From Domibacillus antri (GTDB taxonomy: Bacteria; Bacillota; Bacilli; Bacillales; Domibacillaceae): a stretch of 50,495 bases of DNA. Below are positions 7,727 to 15,459 of the stretch, in pieces. The DNA is taken from positions 1-50,495 of the forward strand of contig NZ_MSDU01000016.1 of NCBI RefSeq assembly GCF_001936625.1, given 5' to 3'. The translations under genes were made by a program, and so were the position numbers. Position 1 is the first letter of the stretch. The number at the start of each line of letters is the position of its first letter. The notes under the pieces were generated by a model, which did not search any database, was not told where the DNA came from, and was given only the letters and a program-made list of their open reading frames with translations.

Positions 7727-8050
7727 TTATTTATTCCGGAACGCCATCCGGCCATTTAAAATCTGGTTCGGGCTTTTGAGCTGAAACATACCCGCTTCAG
7801 CAGAGTAATCAATTTTCAATTCTTCATCATAAAAGACCATTTTCGGTTTCTCCACCAGAATGGGCATATCGTTTGTTTCAAGAAGCACATCATGATCGGC
7901 ATCCGCTTCATCCACGTACCAAAGAGTCGGCACACCATTGAGGACACAGCCGTTTCCTTCCGTATCCCACTTCAACTTCAAGATGCCGTCTTCCCGATTT
8001 TTTAACGCATTTATTTTTTCGGACGCAGCCGGTGTGATGGTAATATCCAA
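7727..8050 (-). CDS. HesB/IscA-like Fe-S biosynthesis family protein (YqkB type)
   Basis: A 107-residue protein resembling B. subtilis YqkB and the HesB/IscA-like fold: an N-terminal ITITPAASEKINALK helix, a central LKLKWDTEGNGC strand pair, and the C-terminal LKIDYSAEAGMFQLKSP. The three conserved cysteines of true A-type Fe-S carriers are not all present (only one Cys, in GNGCVLNG), so iron-sulfur transfer should not be assumed. The start is TTG at 8050, supported by AAAGGA about nine bases upstream on the minus strand; no in-frame ATG fits. A TATACT box about 25-30 bp upstream may be its -10 element. Confidence 0.75.
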   Translation of the reverse strand: MDITITPAASEKINALKNREDGILKLKWDTEGNGCVLNGVPTLWYVDEADADHDVLLETNDMPILVEKPKMVFYDEELKIDYSAEAGMFQLKSPNQILNGRMAFRNK

Positions 8051-8180
8051 GTCAATCAGTCCTTTTTCTTTTCAGTATAGCACAGACACATTTTATGAGC
8101 CGGTTTCATGTTTCCCTTTCTAGGAAAGTCAAACTATTATTGAATAGCGTCAACATCTAGTTCGTCGAAATCCGTTAATT

Positions 8181-8318
8181 TTAGATGAAAGGAACATCCG
8201 AATGTTCCAAAAATTGCATTGAAGCTCCTTGTGGTGATAGGATCATGCTTATATGGTGATTATTGATGATGCGGATTTTCGTCGGCTGTTGATTGACGGA
8301 AGCAAAATGAAAATCCAT
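8181..8318 (-). CDS. Possible small ORF, unrecognised
   Basis: A 45-codon minus-strand ORF (MDFHFASVNQQPTK... ending HSDVPFI) lies in the otherwise empty 340-bp space between yqkB-like and the gene at 8391. Its only purine-rich ribosome site (AGAAGGGAAG) is about 14 bases from the ATG, which is far. Composition looks protein-like, but no family is recognised. Its 3' end contains the palindrome at 8191-8208. Confidence 0.25.
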   Translation of the reverse strand: MDFHFASVNQQPTKIRIINNHHISMILSPQGASMQFLEHSDVPFI

Positions 8319-8350
8319 TCTTATGTCGTCTGCTTCCCTTCTAAATAATG

Positions 8351-8356
8351 TATAAT
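8351..8356 (+). promoter_or_regulatory. -10 box for the gene at 8391
   Basis: A perfect TATAAT lies 35 bases ahead of the start chosen at 8391. No good -35 box is visible. It argues against a start at 8358, which would lie at or before the transcription start. Confidence 0.45.
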
Positions 8357-8390
8357 AATGAAAAACGAACGAAAGGCAGGGGGGATGTTT

Positions 8391-8771
8391 ATGGGCAGAA
8401 CAATTCAATTTGAAGAGAAAGAACTTGTCATCAAATTTTCAAGATTAACGGCTGCTGCCGGCTTAAAAAAAGAGCTGAGAATTCCGTACCAGACGATCCG
8501 AAATGTAGAAGCAGGAAATTTTAAGCTGCACTGGGCCGCTTTGCGTTTGGGAGGAACCTCTATCCCGTTTGGATATAAAGCTGGCCGTTTTATTTATAAA
8601 GGAAAGAAATATTTTCTCTCTTATAGCGATGCAAGCCATGTGGTGGTACTTGATTTGCAAGGTCATGATTTTGATCATATCGTCGTGCAAGCCGGCACCC
8701 CGAAACAAATGAAACGGGCTATTTTGAAGCGCTGCCCGCATTTAATACCGGAAACGGATTTTCCTTCCTGA
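8391..8771 (+). CDS. Conserved hypothetical protein, possible PH-like fold
   Basis: A 126-residue soluble protein with mainly beta-strand-like alternation and a final helix (TPKQMKRAILKRCPHL). Phrases such as LRIPYQTIRNVEAG, RLGGTSIPFGYKAGRF and YFLSYSDASHVVVLDL resemble bacterial pleckstrin-homology-like domains, but this is a judgement by eye. ATG 8391 is favoured over ATG 8385 because the GGGGGG ribosome site at 8379-8384 is then at normal distance. It is followed by its own terminator, so it appears monocistronic. Confidence 0.65.
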   Translation: MGRTIQFEEKELVIKFSRLTAAAGLKKELRIPYQTIRNVEAGNFKLHWAALRLGGTSIPFGYKAGRFIYKGKKYFLSYSDASHVVVLDLQGHDFDHIVVQAGTPKQMKRAILKRCPHLIPETDFPS

Positions 8772-8802
8772 AAGACGAGCCTTATTCATCCGTCATCGTG
8801 AA

Positions 8803-8834
8803 AAAGCGATCTGCTCTGCGCGGATCGCTTTTGT
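8803..8834 (+). terminator. Rho-independent terminator
   Basis: The stem AAAGCGATC / GATCGCTTT (8803-8811 and 8823-8831) is followed by TTGTTT, 30 bases after the gene ending at 8771. Confidence 0.75.
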
Positions 8835-8913
8835 TTACTCTTGTGTTCGGAATTCCGTTTCTCTGACATCGCATTCCCCCAAGAAATGCAGAAGGAAGGG
8901 AGTGCCTGCTTTT

Positions 8914-9174
8914 ATGATTGAAAAAATCTGGACGCGAATTATAGAGTGCGAAGGTGAAATATTCACGCAGAAAAAAGGAAAAGAATTCAGCTATTCTATC
9001 AAAGGGAACACATTGTTTCTTAGTACTACCAACCGCTCTATAAGCAAGCAAGTTATAGAGCATGCATTGGAATTTGTTCCATTAGAAAAAAAGACGCCAT
9101 TGCAGCATTTGCAGGCGCCATCGTATCTATACGGAAATTTAATGGATGATAGAATCAGAAAACATGATTGGTGA
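8914..9174 (+). CDS. Small conserved hypothetical protein
   Basis: An 86-residue soluble protein (MIEKIWTRIIECEGEIF...), of a type I believe is common in Bacillaceae as an uncharacterised small protein. It has an N-terminal strand-rich part (FTQKKGKEFSYSIKGNTLFL), a helix (NRSISKQVIEHALEFVPL) and a basic C-terminus. The ATG at 8914 is preferred, although GTG 8902 is in frame; AAGGAAGGGAG lies just before. No catalytic motif is visible. Confidence 0.55.
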   Translation: MIEKIWTRIIECEGEIFTQKKGKEFSYSIKGNTLFLSTTNRSISKQVIEHALEFVPLEKKTPLQHLQAPSYLYGNLMDDRIRKHDW

Positions 9175-9550
9175 ACAGCAGTAAACAATTTCCTAAAGTT
9201 ATTTTTATTTTAAAAATGAAAACATGTGTTTAAGAAACGGTAGAGTTTTTCAGAGAGCTGCATGAAGATAACGGAACAATTAGCGGCAGCCCGGGAATTT
9301 CAAGAGAAACAGAGGAAGGGTCTGCAAAAGTGGGATATTCTTCTTTTCGAAAATATAATTTAACGCGAAAGAAAAACGCTGAGGCATGCAATTATGATTT
9401 TCATAAAAAGTGAACGTCTTATTTTCAGCAGACGGGCGGAGCAACAATATTTGCGCTGCCTCACAAGTTGTGCAGGGAAAAGGTGTAAGGCTGGATTCTT
9501 TTTGGGATGTGTGTTGAACAAGATAAGCTTTACATATGATAAGTCTTTAT
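9175..9550. other. Intergenic stretch without a convincing gene
   Basis: Only weak signals are seen. A 33-codon ORF at 9262-9363 (MKITEQLAAAREFQEKQ...) has no good ribosome site. Another frame over the same bases is open from about 9235 to 9411 without a start codon (...HEDNGTISGSPGISRE...). They may be remnants of one lost gene. Confidence 0.3.
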
Positions 9551-9579
9551 TTGAAATCCCCCGCCAAAGCCGTTATAAT
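9551..9579 (+). promoter_or_regulatory. Sigma-A promoter of the antitoxin RNA
   Basis: TTGAAA (9551-9556), a 17-base spacer and a perfect TATAAT (9574-9579) face the toxin gene. Transcription should begin near 9586-9588. Confidence 0.75.
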
Positions 9580-9586
9580 AACCGTA

Positions 9587-9738
9587 ACAAACGCATAACA
9601 TAAAAAAAGCCGCAGGTGCTGGTAACACCCACGGCGATGTACAGATCGCTGCCACTCAGGGAGCGGCTGACTCAGGAGTATTATGAAATAGACCTCCCCG
9701 AACTTGTCAGGGCTCAAGGGAGGTCTATTTCTTTGTAT
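9587..9738 (+). ncRNA. Antisense RNA antitoxin of a type I toxin-antitoxin pair
   Basis: An RNA of about 145-150 nt is predicted from the promoter at 9551-9579 to the hairpin AAATAGACCTCCC (9686-9698) / GGGAGGTCTATTT (9718-9730), which is followed by CTTTG and TATCTTT. It is complementary to the 3' part of the convergently transcribed toxin mRNA, including its stop codon and whole 3' tail. This is the layout of Bacillus type I systems such as bsrG/SR4. Promoter and hairpin are seen in the sequence; RNA function is inferred. Confidence 0.65.
9602..9636 (-). terminator. Terminator of the toxin mRNA
   Basis: Read on the minus strand, GCCGTGGGTG pairs with CACCTGCGGC and is followed by seven T. 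It ends the toxin transcript about 90 bases beyond the stop codon. Confidence 0.75.
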
Positions 9739-9811
9739 CTTTAGACAGCAGGACCATTAATGTTCCGAAAGCGATCATCAGTGATAATGCTTCAAATACT
9801 GTCCTGGGCAT
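9725..9811 (-). CDS. Type I toxin, holin-like small membrane peptide
   Basis: A 28-residue peptide starting MPRTVFEALSLMIAFGTLM and ending SKDTKK, matching the putative holin-like toxin family of Bacillales (one hydrophobic helix, residues about 5-22, and a basic tail). Such peptides act at the cytoplasmic membrane. The ATG at 9811 follows AAAGGGGGTG. In the mRNA this ribosome site (pairing TCACCCC 9811-9817 with GGGGTGA 9827-9833) is closed in a 7-bp hairpin that also covers the start, as in other type I toxins. The mRNA runs from the extended -10 promoter at 9878-9886 to the terminator at 9602-9636, overlapping the antisense RNA. Confidence 0.8.
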   Translation of the reverse strand: MPRTVFEALSLMIAFGTLMVLLSKDTKK

Positions 9812-9877
9812 CACCCCCTTTCAAGCGGGGTGAGCCAGACCATCCCTTGAGTGAGCCTATGCGATTGTACAGATGCC

Positions 9878-9886
9878 ATTATAGCA
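9878..9886 (-). promoter_or_regulatory. Extended -10 promoter of the toxin gene
   Basis: The minus strand reads TGCTATAAT, an extended -10 element, about 65 bases before the toxin start. The -35 region is weak, as expected for an extended -10 promoter. Confidence 0.6.
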
Positions 9887-9967
9887 CATATATTCGGATG
9901 GCATTGCATCAAATAACGGATAGTGCTGACAAAATGAAAAGTCATGAAACACAATCTGCAAAACAGA

Positions 9968-10056
9968 ATCCGCCGCGCCTCCTCATGAATGCACAATGCG
10001 GCGGATCATTATAGGTGAAGCAAAAAACCCGCACCAAAAATGGTACGGGTTTTTTG
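9968..10056 (+). terminator. Two consecutive hairpins, the second a T-tailed terminator
   Basis: The first stem is ATCCGCCGC (9968-9976) / GCGGCGGAT (9998-10006), perfect over 9 bp. The second is AAAACCCGCACC / GGTACGGGTTTTTT (10024-10055) with one mismatch, and works in both directions. No gene on either strand clearly ends here, so they may isolate the toxin-antitoxin locus from the restriction genes. Confidence 0.5.
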
Positions 10057-10190
10057 CATTCCTTTTCTTTTAAAAAGCTGCCGACGAAATTCCAAGAAAA
10101 TAATCAAGTTTTATAGGAAATTCGACAACTTTCGACAAAAGTAATCAAAAATAATTGGTAAAATTGTCTTAAAAATGGAGTGTGAGCATG

Positions 10191-10280
10191 ATGGCTTTTT
10201 TGACATGCCGCTGTGGCGAAATGATGAAAGGAATTCAAATTGGCCGTCATGTTCGTTATTTTGGAATGAAGTATAAATGA
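10191..10280 (+). CDS. Possible 29-residue ORF ahead of the McrBC-like genes
   Basis: A short ORF (MAFLTCRCGEMMKGIQIGRH...) has GGAG at a suitable distance and a second ATG at 10188. It contains a CxC motif. It ends 52 bases before the likely start of the AAA+ gene and could be a leader peptide or a truncated gene. No family is recognised. Confidence 0.3.
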   Translation: MAFLTCRCGEMMKGIQIGRHVRYFGMKYK

Positions 10281-10331
10281 GAAAGGGGGATTTCTGATAT
10301 TGCTTCTTTGTAGAATTAAATATCAGAAATA

Positions 10332-12010
10332 ATGGTTATGACTAAAGACACGAAAGTAAAAACATTTGAACATTGGCTAAATAACGAGGGATGGGAGGAT
10401 GCTTTATATTTAAGAGAGCAAAAGAGCTGTGTAACAAAAATAAGCAAAATGATTATCTCGAGAATGTACCGCTTTTTTTACAGCGTTTGAAAAATGAGTT
10501 GTTCTGGGAGCATATGGTTTTTTCAGTGGATTCATTTAAAAGGATTAAAAAGCCATCCAAAACAGATGCCATTATTGTAAATGCTACGGTTATGGAACCG
10601 ACAGAAACAGGAGAATATCATCCGTGCCCGCATCCATTACAGCCAGGACTAAATTGGTCTGTATCCTCGATTATTTCTGAAGAGAAACTTTCAGCAGTGC
10701 TTGTAAAAGGCACTTTATTTGAAGCAGCATATGAAATGCAGCGCGATAAAAGACACTTACATAATCTGATTAAGTTTGATTTAGAAACATATAAAGACAT
10801 TCAGCTGACTGAAAAACAAATTCAATGGCTAAAAATTCTCGGAAAAATTGATCGGTACATAAATTTAGCAGAAGATGTAAAGGAAGAGGACGACAGACCA
10901 ACACATCCTTGGGAGCCTGAAAAAGCTGTAGATACGCTGCAGACACTTATTTATCACAAATCAGAAGATGATTTGATCTATGACGAAAGAGTCATTGAAA
11001 ATTTGTTGCGTGCTATTCAAACGAATACAATGGTTGTCTTAAGCGGACCATCTGGAACAGGGAAATCAAGCATTGTATCGGAATTTGCCCATGCTATTAA
11101 GAACGCAAAAGCGACATTCGTTCCGGTACAGTCCGGGTGGACAGATACACAAGATTTATTGGGGTATTTTAATCCGATGGATCAATGTTTTGTTCCGACA
11201 CCTTTCATGGAAGCGCTGGCGGATGCGGCAAATGATTTGGAAAACCTGCATATCATTTGTCTCGATGAAATGAATTTGTCTCATGTGGAATATTATTTTT
11301 CTGAGTTTTTAAGCAGCCGTGAAAATAAGTCCTCTTCTATTCGTCTATATAGTAAGAGGTACTTTGATATTGCTGAAAAGAGGATCAGCAGTGATCAGGT
11401 TGATCCGGAAAGCGAAGAATTCTTAAATGCAGCAGATCTGGTCAATCGATATCCTTATAAATTTGACATCCCGCCGAATGTCCCCTTTATCGGAACGATG
11501 AATATGGATCATACAGTGAAATCATTAAGCCCAAAAGTCATTGATAGAAGTTTCATTATTGAAATAGATCATTTAGACAAGAAACAAAAAGGGCAAATTG
11601 AAAAAAAGGTGCAAGAGAATGTGCTGACCGGCTGTATCGTTGTGAATGTAGAAACGCTCAGCCGGTTTTTTACCGTCGAAAATGCGTTTGAAAAGGAAAC
11701 ACAGGAAATAATCGATTTATCTCAGCAGCTGGACATTATTGCAAATGCACCTTTAAACAGCTGGGGAAGAAAGCAAATTGCCGCTTATCTCGATAGAATT
11801 CCTGAACAAAAAATGACAAAAAAATAAAAAGATGTATACTATGACCAATTAATTTATTCTAAAATCCTTCCGCGTATTGAAGTGTCCAAGAAAAATGAAG
11901 AAGGAATAAAAGCGCTGCAAGATTTTGCAGAGAGAATAAGGAAATACAAATATTCATCCACAAAGCTTGAAAAAATGCTTGCTGATGAACGTATTGTGCG
12001 GTTCTGGTGA
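10332..12010 (+). pseudogene. McrB-like AAA+ GTPase/ATPase of a type IV-type restriction system, broken
   Basis: This encodes the motor subunit of an McrBC-like restriction system. The AAA+ module has Walker A GPSGTGKSS (11045-11071), Walker B ICLDEMN (11255-11275) and the McrB-type GTMNMD (11492-11509). McrB proteins power DNA translocation with an McrC nuclease. Two lesions are visible. The N-terminus (MTKDTKVKTFEHWLNNEGW from ATG 10338, or 10332) is in another frame and joins the main frame only after an indel near the A-run at about 10430. TAA at 11825-11827 then interrupts the frame, which resumes in phase with KDVYYDQLIYSKILPRIEVS and ends at 12010 with ERIVRFW. The region is clearly more AT-rich than its surroundings, consistent with horizontal acquisition. 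Confidence 0.8.
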
Positions 12011-13988
12011 TCAACATGAGATTGTTTTACATTTACGTAAAAGAAGAGAAGCCAGTTCTTTCAACGGGGAGGAAGAAGTGCAAAGAAATAGCAATAGAGG
12101 TATTTGAAGAACTGCCAAAAGACGGGTCATTTTATGTTATGCAGGAATATGAACGGTTAAAAGGTAAAACAATGAGGATTGGCGTGAAGGCTGAAGGAGC
12201 AGTACGTGTAGAAATAAAAGGATCATGGGGAAAGGAAATTCCTTTATCACAATCTGAAAATGAAAAAAACATGTGGTATGAAAAGTCGGAAATATGGATG
12301 GAAGATGGATTTGAGACAAAGAAAGAGTCGATTTTCGGCATCAATTCATGCGGAGAATGGACTGTAACAGCTTACGGCGAAAACGGCAGCATTCTTTCAA
12401 TGGCAAAAGCAAAAATTGTTCCTCAGACGTTAACCATAGAGCAATATACCGTCATGCAAATGGAAGTGAAAAAGATGTTTGAAGAGCTGGCTTTTACGTC
12501 AGCGCAGCCAGATGAGCGAACAAAAATTAAAGAACTGGACATTGCTCTTTTTCCAATCGAAAAGCTGGAAAAACAGCTAAAGAAATGGGCGGAGTGGCTG
12601 GAATAAATTATAGAAAATCCGGCTGAAACGCTTCAATTGGAAAAAGAAAAAGTACAGAAGCTTCATTTGAAAAAATGGGACAGCCAAACGGTTTTAGAAG
12701 CAAGCCTTTTTCCTTATCGTGAAAAGCTGTCAGCCAAAACATTCAAAAAAGAAACAAACATAACTGAACACCGCATGATACGCTGGATGCTGGAACAAAT
12801 CGACAGCAGAATTGAACAAGAAGTACAAACAGAAAAAGCAGCTTATGAAAACGTGAAGCGAATTGCGGATGATTTACAAAAATTGAATACAAACAACACA
12901 ATAGAAGGCGGCCGCGCTATTGAGAAAATAAGAAAACGGAATGAACAGCTTAAAGAAGATATAAAAGAACTTGAAGAGCGAACGATAAGATGGGAAGCAT
13001 TAAGCGGGTTCATGTCGTCTTTTATTGTGAACCCGCTGTTTGATGTCCCGGAAGAAGAACCAAGCTGGACACATTTATTTATCAGTCATCCAGCATATCA
13101 AGCAGTTTATGAAATATACGAACAAATGCACCTATTCTGACGGCAAAAGAGAGGGATTTTGAATCGGCAATGGTCAGTTCCCCTCATCTGTATGAAGTGT
13201 GGATATTATTTCAATTAATTCATCAACTGAAAAAAGCTCAATTTACATGTGAAAATATAACCGGATCCATGATCGCTCATTTTGAGAAAGAAAGAACACT
13301 AAGCGGCTGGAGCGGGAAGTTTAAATCTTCAAAAGGAGCAGCAGGTCTGTACTATGAAAAAGAGATTGATTTGGAAAATGGAAGAAAAGTTAAGCCAGAC
13401 TTCATTTTTCTTTTCAAAAATTCAAATCAAAATTGGGATGCGCATGTTTTAGATGCTAAATACAAACCGTATACGAATATAAACGAAAACGTACTCCAAA
13501 ACGATTTGGAACATTCGGCACGACGATATTTAGAAATCAAACATGAAAAAATAACGGTAAAAAGTGCGGCGCTCGTTCATATAGATGAAAAAACAAATAA
13601 CTGGAATGTAGATGCAAATCATTTGTATAAAATTAGCCAGTTCCCCACATTGCCTGGCTTGACAGACCATTTGGCCACATACATGAAAAGAATTTTTCAT
13701 CACTTTAACAATTGGCTGTCAATGTGCCCTAAATGTGGAGGCGATGCCGAATGTATTCTGGGAAATTATAAAGTTACTTACATTTGTGACAGATGCGAAA
13801 ATGTTTGGGTGAAAAATCAATGCAGAGGTGATTTTCATCCGAATAGTACGACGCCAAGATTATTAAAATATCCATCCGGCAACTATAATATTCAAGTCGG
13901 GAACCAGTGGAACGTTTACTGTCCAGTTTGTTTTAGAGATGTAAATGGGAACAGGATACGTCAAAATCTTTATGGGCATTGTTTATAA
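12007..13988 (+). pseudogene. McrC-like DUF2357/PD-(D/E)XK nuclease with zinc ribbon, broken
   Basis: The nuclease partner of the AAA+ gene, about 660 codons, overlaps its end by four bases (GTG 12007; ATG 12016 also possible). The N-terminal part is a DUF2357-like beta-rich region, followed by a long charged helical segment (about 12820-13000). The C-terminal part has KPDFIFLF and HVLDAKYKPY, which fits the PD...DxK core of PD-(D/E)XK nucleases. It ends in cysteine pairs CPKC, CDRC and CPVC, suggesting a zinc ribbon. Lesions are an in-phase TAA at 12604-12606 (after WAEWLE) and a frameshift near 13130, where HLF-stop should read into ILTAKERDFESAMVSSPHLYEVW. The system is very probably inactive. 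Confidence 0.78.
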
Positions 13989-14021
13989 GCGGACTTGTGT
14001 CTGCTCAATTCTAAAGTGACA

Positions 14022-14048
14022 CAGCCGGACGATACCTTCTTCCGGCTG
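14022..14048. terminator. GCCGG-core hairpin after the restriction genes
   Basis: A perfect 8-bp inverted repeat CAGCCGGA (14022-14029) / TCCGGCTG (14041-14048) lies 35 bases past the last stop codon. There is no T-tract, so termination is uncertain. The arms match the core of the repeat family. Confidence 0.4.
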
Positions 14049-14096
14049 GGAGAGTCTCTCAAGAAGATAGGATGAGACATCCCTTTTTCATTACAA

Positions 14097-14178
14097 TAGC
14101 CGGATTTCTTGCATCTTGGGCCGGTTTCCTCTCGATAAATCGGCCTAAATGGTTCAGAATCCGGCCTTCCCCATACTT
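14097..14178 (+). repeat. Phased mirror repeat locus 4 (2 forward + 2 reverse cores)
   Basis: Forward cores GCCGG at 14099 and 14120 (spacing 21) are followed by reverse cores CGGC at 14141 and 14162 (spacing 21). Both pairs share one dyad centre (sum 28264). The right arm (CGATAAATCGGCCTAAATGG, then CCGGCCTTCCCCATACTTGTGG) is closely similar to locus 1 at 3003-3050, showing common descent. It lies between convergent genes. Confidence 0.85.
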
Positions 14179-14252
14179 GTGGGACCGCCTCTTTGTGTAA
14201 CAGTAAGGGCAACACTTCGAAAAAAACGCCCATTTCAGCTCCATAATGGAAC

Positions 14253-15347
14253 CTAAACCTGCTTACTTGTGCTGAGATTCCCTAAAATCTGTTCGGCTTC
14301 TTTCATGACTTGATGAATCACATCACTTGCGGATTGGTCCTTTTTTAATAGACGAGTTCCCTGCCCGGCCCATAACGACATGAATTCCGGCTTGTTTTGT
14401 TTAGCGGCTGCCCGGCGGATGTCACCGGTTACGGCGTTTTGTGTCGGAAAGGCTAATGGCGGAATGCCGGACTCTTCAAAGGACTGGATAAATTGGTTAC
14501 GAATGCCGCGGGCAGGGCGGCCGGAGAAGCTTTTTGTGATAACTGTCCTTTCTTCGGTGCTGTTCAGTAATGCTTCTTTATACGATTCGTGAGCGCCGGA
14601 TTCTATTGTCGTCAGGAAAGCTGTGCCCATCTGAACGCCTTTTGCGCCTAAGGCAAGAGCACTGACCAATCCTCTGCCATCCATGACGCCGCCGGCCGCA
14701 ATGACCGGGATATGTACTTGATCCACTATTTGAGGAAGGAGAGAAAACAATCCGACTGCGGCGCCGTTCGGGTGTTGTTTCATGTCAAACGTGCCGCGGT
14801 GTCCGCCGGCTTCACTTCCTTGCGCGACAATCACATCTGACCCCTGTTCTTCCGCCAATAGAGCTTCTCTGACGGTGGTGACCATTGTGATCACTTTCAT
14901 ATTGCGTTCTCTCGCCAGCTTCATGGCATAGGGAGGCAAGATGCCAAATGCGGTGCTGATGATGGGCACTTCCTCCTCCAGCAGCACTTGAAATTGCTGC
15001 TCAAAAAGGTTTTTCGACTGCACTTCTCTAGGGCCGGGTTCGATGCCGAGCGATTCACGCATTTGGTCCAAAAAACGTTGTACGTCGTGGATGCCGGTCA
15101 AATCATCCGTCATGTCCGTGCAAAATAGGTTGACAGCGAATGGCTTATTCGTCCGCGCCTTTACATTTCGGATCGTCTCACGAATATCTTCCGGTTGCAT
15201 GTAAGCAGCCCCAAGTGTTCCAAGTCCGCCAGCTTCAGAAACAGCGGTAATTAAATCAACGGTTGTTAACTTATCACCGGCCATGCCTGCTTGAATGATC
15301 GGATATTGGATGTTTAATAACGTACATACTTCATTATGGAAATTCAT
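14253..15347 (-). CDS. Nitronate monooxygenase-like flavoprotein (NPD family)
   Basis: A 364-residue FMN-dependent TIM-barrel enzyme of the 2-nitropropane dioxygenase/nitronate monooxygenase family. Typical features are IQYPIIQAGMAG near the N-terminus, the flavin-site SEAGGHRG (VIVAQGSEAGGHRG), IPVIAAGGVMDGRGLVSALALGA, and GVQMGTAFL. Such enzymes oxidise alkyl nitronates; the related FabK-type enoyl reductases share the fold, but this length and the GGHRG signature fit nitronate monooxygenase. The ATG at 15347 follows AAAGGGGGAA. The gene is divergent from the PhzF gene, with about 110 bp between them. Confidence 0.85.
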   Translation of the reverse strand: MNFHNEVCTLLNIQYPIIQAGMAGDKLTTVDLITAVSEAGGLGTLGAAYMQPEDIRETIRNVKARTNKPFAVNLFCTDMTDDLTGIHDVQRFLDQMRESLGIEPGPREVQSKNLFEQQFQVLLEEEVPIISTAFGILPPYAMKLARERNMKVITMVTTVREALLAEEQGSDVIVAQGSEAGGHRGTFDMKQHPNGAAVGLFSLLPQIVDQVHIPVIAAGGVMDGRGLVSALALGAKGVQMGTAFLTTIESGAHESYKEALLNSTEERTVITKSFSGRPARGIRNQFIQSFEESGIPPLAFPTQNAVTGDIRRAAAKQNKPEFMSLWAGQGTRLLKKDQSASDVIHQVMKEAEQILGNLSTSKQV

Positions 15348-15459
15348 AACAGTTCCCCCTTTGCAAAAAATCTTTCAAGCTGTTTTCATTTTACCATAAT
15401 TTATGAATTATATATTATGATAGAAGCGAATAAGTGTCATTTGAAGGGGTGGGTTAAAA

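Noticed and set aside
8191-8208. LexA/SOS box
   Set aside because: GGAACAT-CCGA-ATGTTCC is a perfect inverted repeat, but GAAC and GTTC are eight bases apart instead of four, and no promoter of a damage gene is near.
9725-9811. Prophage holin
   Set aside because: The peptide is named holin-like by family, but no phage genes are nearby and the antisense RNA layout fits a type I toxin.
9760-10014. 84-residue plus-strand ORF
   Set aside because: It is antisense to the toxin gene and its promoter; it has no ribosome site or protein-like features.
11825-12606. Readthrough or selenocysteine/pyrrolysine decoding at the in-frame stops
   Set aside because: The stops are TAA, not TGA or TAG, no recoding structure is seen, and frameshifts in the same genes point to decay.
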